64,000 nt of DNA from assembly GCA_963838805.1 (NCBI GenBank), contig CAWISK010000009.1, positions 124,001-188,000 of the forward strand. Direction: 5' to 3'. Positions 58,133 through 64,000 of the stretch are shown in pieces (position 1 is the first letter of the stretch; each line of letters opens with the position of its first letter). The translations under genes were made by a program, and so were the position numbers. The DNA comes from CAVRQM01 sp963838805 (GTDB lineage Bacteria > Pseudomonadota > Alphaproteobacteria > Acetobacterales > Acetobacteraceae). The notes under the pieces are model-generated. The model was given only the letters and a program-made list of their open reading frames with translations. It did not search any database and was not told where the DNA came from.

Positions 58133-59717
58133 ATGCGTGAGCTCGACTATCTGCAACAGACTGCACATGGCTGGCCGCGTTTCGCGGCGCGACTTCCTGG
58201 GGCGGGCGGCCGCCCTGGGCGCCTCCGCCGCTGCGATCGGCACGATGGTCGCGAGTGTGGAGGCGCACGCCGCCGAGACGCCACGCCAGGGCGGCACGCT
58301 GCGCCTCGGCATGGCGGGCGGCAGCACCACCGACAGCCTCAACCCCACGACCTGGACCGACACGGTCAACGTCGATGTTGGCGCTGCCATCTACAACGCG
58401 CTGGTCAAGGTGGACCCGAAGAACAAGCCGATCCCGGAACTGGCGGAGAGCTGGGAGGCCAAGCCGGGTGCGGCGGAATGGGTGTTCAACCTGCGCAAGG
58501 GTGTGACGTTTCACGACGGCAAGCCGTTCACCGCCGACGACGCGATCTTCTCGATCAACCTGCATCGCGGCAAGAGCACTTCGGGTGCCGCGAGCCTGTT
58601 CAAGGAGGTCACCGACGTCAAGAAGCTGACCGACAACCAGATCCATATAACGCTGGCCTCGGGCGACGCCGACTTTCCCGCGGTGCTGACCGATTATCAC
58701 GCCAAGGTGGTTCCCGACGGCACGACCGAATTCAAGGGAAACGGCACCGGCGGCTACATCATCGAGGCCTATGATCCCGGCGTGCGGGCGACGGGGAAGC
58801 GCAATCCGAACTACTGGAACCACGAACGCGCCCATGTCGATGCGTTCGACGTCACGGTAATCAACGATACATCGGCGCGCATGAACGCGCTGATCTCGGG
58901 CCAGGTCGATGTCACGCATCGCGTGGACCCTAAGCTCGCCGGCCTGATCAAGCGCAAGCACGGGCTGGAGCTGGTCGTGGCCGATGGTGGCTGGCACACG
59001 CTGATCTCGATGATGCGCGACAAGGCGCCGTTCGACAACGCCGATCTGCGCCACGCCATGCAGTACGCAGTCGATCGCGCGCAGATCGTCAAGACCCTGT
59101 TCTCCGGCTATGGCTCGCTCGGCAACGATCATCCGATCTCCAAGAGCGACATCTATTTCAACAGCCAGTTGCCGCAGCTCACCTATGATCCGGACAAGGC
59201 GAAGTTCTATGCGAAGAAGGCGGGCTTCACGGGAACCATCGTCATCCAGGCTTCGGACGCGGCCTTCACCGGCGCCGTGGACATGGCGACTCTGATGCAG
59301 GCGACGGCACGCAAGGCCGGCATCAAGGTCGAGGTGAAGAAGGAGCCAGCGGACGGGTTCTGGGAGAATGTCTGGCTCAAGGGATCCTGCGTGACCAGCT
59401 ACTGGGCGGGGCGCACGGCGGCCACGCAGATGCTTGCGGTGGCCTATGCCTCGGACGCGCCGTGGAACGAGAGCCACTACCGCAACCCGAAATTCGATCA
59501 GCTGCTGCGCCAGGCGAGGGGCGAGCTGGACGAGGCCAAGCGCCGTCAGATGATCTGGGATTTGCAGGCCATGCTGCACAACGACGCGGTGAACGTCGTT
59601 CCCGCGTTCAAGAACTGGATCGATGCGCACAACACGAAGGTGGGTGGGCACATCCCCTATGAGCTGTTTGACCTGAACGGCGGCTATATCATCGAATCCG
59701 CCTGGCTGAAGGCCTGA
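58133..59717 (+). CDS. ABC transporter solute-binding protein, family 5 (one frameshift in the signal)
   Basis: About 528-residue periplasmic binding protein of the oligopeptide/dipeptide/nickel type. The N-terminus is MRELDYLQQTAHG, then, after removal of one extra T near 58170, GRVSRRDFLGRAAALGASAAA, a twin-arginine signal. The mature protein has LRLGMAGGSTTDSLNPTTW, NALVKVDPKNKPIPELAESW, FNLRKGVTFHDGKPFTADDA and GGYIIEAYDPGVRATGKRNPNYW. The start at ATG 58133 is preferred over the downstream GTG. First gene of a complete transporter operon. Confidence 0.9.
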
Positions 59718-59720
59718 CAT

Positions 59721-60667
59721 GTGTTCCGGCTGATTGCCCAGCGCCTCGGTCTCGGCCTGATCACCCTGCTGGCCGCGTCGCTGCTGATCTTCGCCGGCAC
59801 CGAGATCCTGCCGGGTGATCTGGCGTCGGCCATCCTGCAGAACTCGGCCACACCGGAGAGTCTGGCCGAGTTGCGCTCCGAGCTGGGGCTGAACCGCCCG
59901 GCGCCGGTGCGCTATGCGGAGTGGCTCGGACACGCGGCGGAGGGCGATCTGGGCCGCAGCCTGGCCAATCATCGCGACGTGGTCGAGGAACTGGCGCCGC
60001 GCCTCAAGAACACGCTGTTCCTGGCGGCGTACGCGGCGCTGATTGCCGTGCCGCTGGCGGTGCTGATGGGGCTTGCCGCGGCGATCTGGCGCGGGGGCGT
60101 CTATGACCGGGTGGTGAACACGGTCACGCTGCTCAGCATATCGCTGCCGGAATATCTGGTCGGCTATATCCTGATCAAGTATCTCGCCGTGCAGCTCGAC
60201 TGGTTCCCGAGCCTCGCCAATGTCACGCCGGACACGCCCATGCTGCAGCGGCTCGGCCTCACCTTCCTGCCGATGCTGACCCTGGTGCTGGTCATCCTGG
60301 CGCACATGATGCGCATGACGCGCGCGAGCGTGCTGCAAGTCATGGCCAGCCCGTATATCGAAATGGCGTTCCTCAAGGGGCTGCCTAAATGGCGCGTGGT
60401 GATCCGGCACGCTTTTCCGAACGCGCTGGCGCCGATCATCAACGTGGTGGCGCTCGATTTGCATATCTCATCGTCGGCGTGGTGATCGTCGAGCAGGTGT
60501 TCGTCTATCCGGGGCTGGGACAGCTGATGGTCGATGCGGTGGGCAAGCATGACGTGCCGGTGGTGCAGGCCTGCGGCCTGATCTTTGCCGCGGCCTTCAT
60601 CCTGCTCAACATGACGGCCGATGTCGCTGCCATCATGAGCAACCCCCGGCTGCGCAGGCCGCGTTAG
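59721..60667 (+). CDS. ABC transporter permease, DppB/OppB-like (one frameshift)
   Basis: Inner-membrane permease of about 315 residues. It begins FRLIAQRLGLGLITLLAASLLIF; ILPGDLASAIL and LGLNRPAPVRYAEWL are typical of DppB. The ATPase-contact loop is ASPYIEMAFLKGLPKWRVVIRHAFPNALAP. Near 60465 one G is missing, so YLIVGVVIVEQVFVYPGLGQ continues in the preceding frame to 60667. GTG 59721 starts it three bases after the binding-protein gene. Confidence 0.9.
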
Positions 60668-60668
60668 C

Positions 60669-61519
60669 ATGTCCGCGTCCCTCACCCTGCCGCTGCCGCG
60701 CCTGTTCGGCCATCGCGTGCCGCTCACCGCCTGGCTGGGTCTGGCGATCATCGCCATCAACCTGATCGGCGCGATCGGCGCGCCCGTACTCGCACCCTAC
60801 CCGCAATCGGCGATCGTGGGCGACGCCTGGGGCGATCCGACTGCGCTCAACTGGCTGGGGACAGACAATCTCGGGCGCGACCTGTTCAGCCGTCTGCTGT
60901 ACGGCGCGCGCATGTCCATCGGCCTCTCGCTGGTCATCACCTGCCTGTCCTTCAGCATCGGTGTCACGGCCGGGTTCACGGCTGCGATCAGCCGCGGCTG
61001 GGTGGATGTTGTGCTGTCGCGCATCGTGGACCTGATCCTGTCCATGCCGACCCTGATCCTGGCCTTCATCGTGCTCTCGGTGCTCGGCACGAATCTCGTG
61101 GTGCTGATCGTCACCGTCGCCATTCTGGACAGCGTGAAGGTGTTCCGCCTGGCGCGTGCGCTGGCGATGAATGTGGCGGCCCTGGAATACGTCGAGGTGG
61201 CGCGCGTGCGCGGCGAGGGGTTGTGGTGGGTGATCCGGCGCGAGATTCTGCCCAATACGCTCTCGCCGCTGATCGCCGAGTTCGGCCTGCGCTTCAGCTT
61301 CGCCTTCCTGTTCATCGCCGCCCTGTCGTTCCTGGGGCTTGGCGTGCAGCCGCCTTTGGCCGATTGGGGCAGCATGGTGCGCGACTATCGCGACGTGATC
61401 AATCTGGGGCTGCCGGCGCCGCTGTACCCGGCGGGCGCCATCGCCATCCTGACCATCGGCGTGAACTTCGTGGTTGACTGGATGCTGGCGCTGCAATCGC
61501 GCGGCCACGGAGAGGGCGC

Positions 61520-61523
<4 letters not shown>
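60669..61523 (+). CDS. ABC transporter permease, DppC/OppC-like
   Basis: 284-residue second permease. An N-terminal helix is followed by the short periplasmic GTDNLGRDLFSRLLYGARMSI block characteristic of DppC/OppC, then four or five helices and the EAA loop VEVARVRGEGLWWVIRREILPNTLSPLI. ATG 60669 lies directly after dppB-like, and the stop overlaps the ATPase gene (GTGA). Uninterrupted. Confidence 0.93.
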
Positions 61524-63247
<1,724 letters not shown>

Positions 63248-63304
63248 CCGCCCGCTTGCCGCCGCCCGCCGCCTGCGCTACTCCCCGCCGCTCACGACCG
63301 CGGC

Positions 63305-63389
<85 letters not shown>

Positions 63390-63440
63390 CCAGGCCCGAC
63401 GGCGCATGATCCCGACGGCAGACAGGAACAGAATAGAGCG

Positions 63441-64000
63441 ATGCAGGTCACCGAGACCCTCTCCGACGGGCTGAAGCGCGGCTACACCGTCGTCGTTCCC
63501 GCAGCCGACATCGAGAGCAAGCGGGCCAAGCGGCTGGCGGAACTGACGCGCGACCTGCGGCTGCCTGGCTTCCGGCCGGGCAAGGTGCCGGCGAACCTGG
63601 TGCGCAAGCGCTATGGCGGCGCCGTGACCGCGGAGGTGCTGGAGCAGAGCGTCAATGACGCGACCCGCCAGGTGTTGGCCGATCGCGGCCTGCGCTCGGC
63701 CGGGCAGCCCAAGGTCGAGGTGACGACGATCGAGGAGGCGAGCGACCTGGAGTTCAGGGTCGAGCTGGAACTGCTGCCGGACATCACCCTGCCGGACCTC
63801 TCGACGGTGCAGCTGACGCGGCTGAAATCGGAGCCGTCGTCCGAGACGGTGGACAAGGCGCTGGCGGAGATCGCGCGCCGCCAGCGCAGGCTGGATCCGG
63901 TCGAGGAGGATCGCCCGGCCGAGCGGGGCGAGGTGCTGACCGTGGACTATGCCGGCCAGGTGGACGACACGGCCTTTCCCGGCGGGACCGGGCAGGACAT
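63441..64000 (+). CDS. tig: trigger factor, N-terminal part (cut by window end)
   Basis: Ribosome-bound folding chaperone and peptidyl-prolyl isomerase. The 186 or so residues present cover the ribosome-binding domain, MQVTETLSDGLKRGYTVVVP at the start and the LPGFRPGKVPANLVRKRYGG signature loop, then the beginning of the FKBP domain (ERGEVLTVDYAGQVDD). ATG 63441 is the only start fitting the family. The rest lies beyond the window. Confidence 0.95.
   Translation, partial: MQVTETLSDGLKRGYTVVVPAADIESKRAKRLAELTRDLRLPGFRPGKVPANLVRKRYGGAVTAEVLEQSVNDATRQVLADRGLRSAGQPKVEVTTIEEASDLEFRVELELLPDITLPDLSTVQLTRLKSEPSSETVDKALAEIARRQRRLDPVEEDRPAERGEVLTVDYAGQVDDTAFPGGTGQD

Noticed and set aside
58110..60464. 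A 784-residue minus-strand frame under the ABC transporter genes
   Set aside because: Same reason: antisense shadow of the binding-protein and permease genes, which have clear motifs.

Overview
The window is a high-GC, gene-dense stretch of chromosome from an alphaproteobacterium, most likely Rhodospirillales and possibly Acetobacteraceae-like (inferred from gene content, not a search). Pointers are a GcrA cell-cycle regulator, the alphaproteobacterial coxBA-ctaB-ctaG-coxC-surf1 operon, a hopanoid cluster (dxs, hpnM, hpnI, hpnJ), a class II DAHP synthase and a NepR-like small protein. No insertion sequence, prophage, CRISPR array or rRNA operon was seen.

Layout. 0-5 kb: CHAP-domain lipoprotein, tatA, methionine salvage genes mtnB-mtnD-mtnC, gcrA, a cold shock gene and a PmtA-like methyltransferase. 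4.8-12.7 kb: the aa3-type cytochrome oxidase operon with its heme and copper assembly factors, ending in an M32 carboxypeptidase. 12.8-17.9 kb: thrC, an M16 protease, pmbA and a Tim44-like protein. 17.9-23.1 kb: accessory-looking region with LrgA/LrgB, three small secreted or orphan genes, a LuxR-type regulator and a two-gene coiled-coil cassette of unknown function. 23.1-28.7 kb: mtnK, DoxX, a zinc-ribbon DinB, a ROK kinase, tusA, a histone-deacetylase-like hydrolase and xseB. 28.7-33.9 kb: dxs and hopanoid genes. 34-38.9 kb: fosX, an orphan solute-binding protein, a GT61 glycosyltransferase, gph and glmU. 39-45.2 kb: large-subunit catalase, glutathione reductase, aroG and pncB. 45.5-51.4 kb: miscellaneous metabolism including phnW. 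51.5-63.2 kb: two FAD/GcvT-type N-demethylating dehydrogenases and a CrtI-like oxidoreductase, transcribed divergently from a complete oligopeptide/opine-type ABC transporter. The window closes with tRNA-Leu(UAG) and the 5' part of tig.

The dominant global signal is technical: about 38 single-base frame breaks in 24 recognisable genes, nearly all in the insertion direction and hitting essential genes such as dxs, coxC and aroG. They look like sequencing or assembly errors rather than gene decay. They also create false gene fusions (coxC with DUF983, tusA with the deacetylase, perhaps LrgA with LrgB). Coordinates below span each reconstructed gene across its frame breaks.

The best candidates for something undescribed are the coiled-coil pair at 21.3-23.0 kb and the phnW / double-demethylase / ABC transporter neighbourhood at 50-63 kb.
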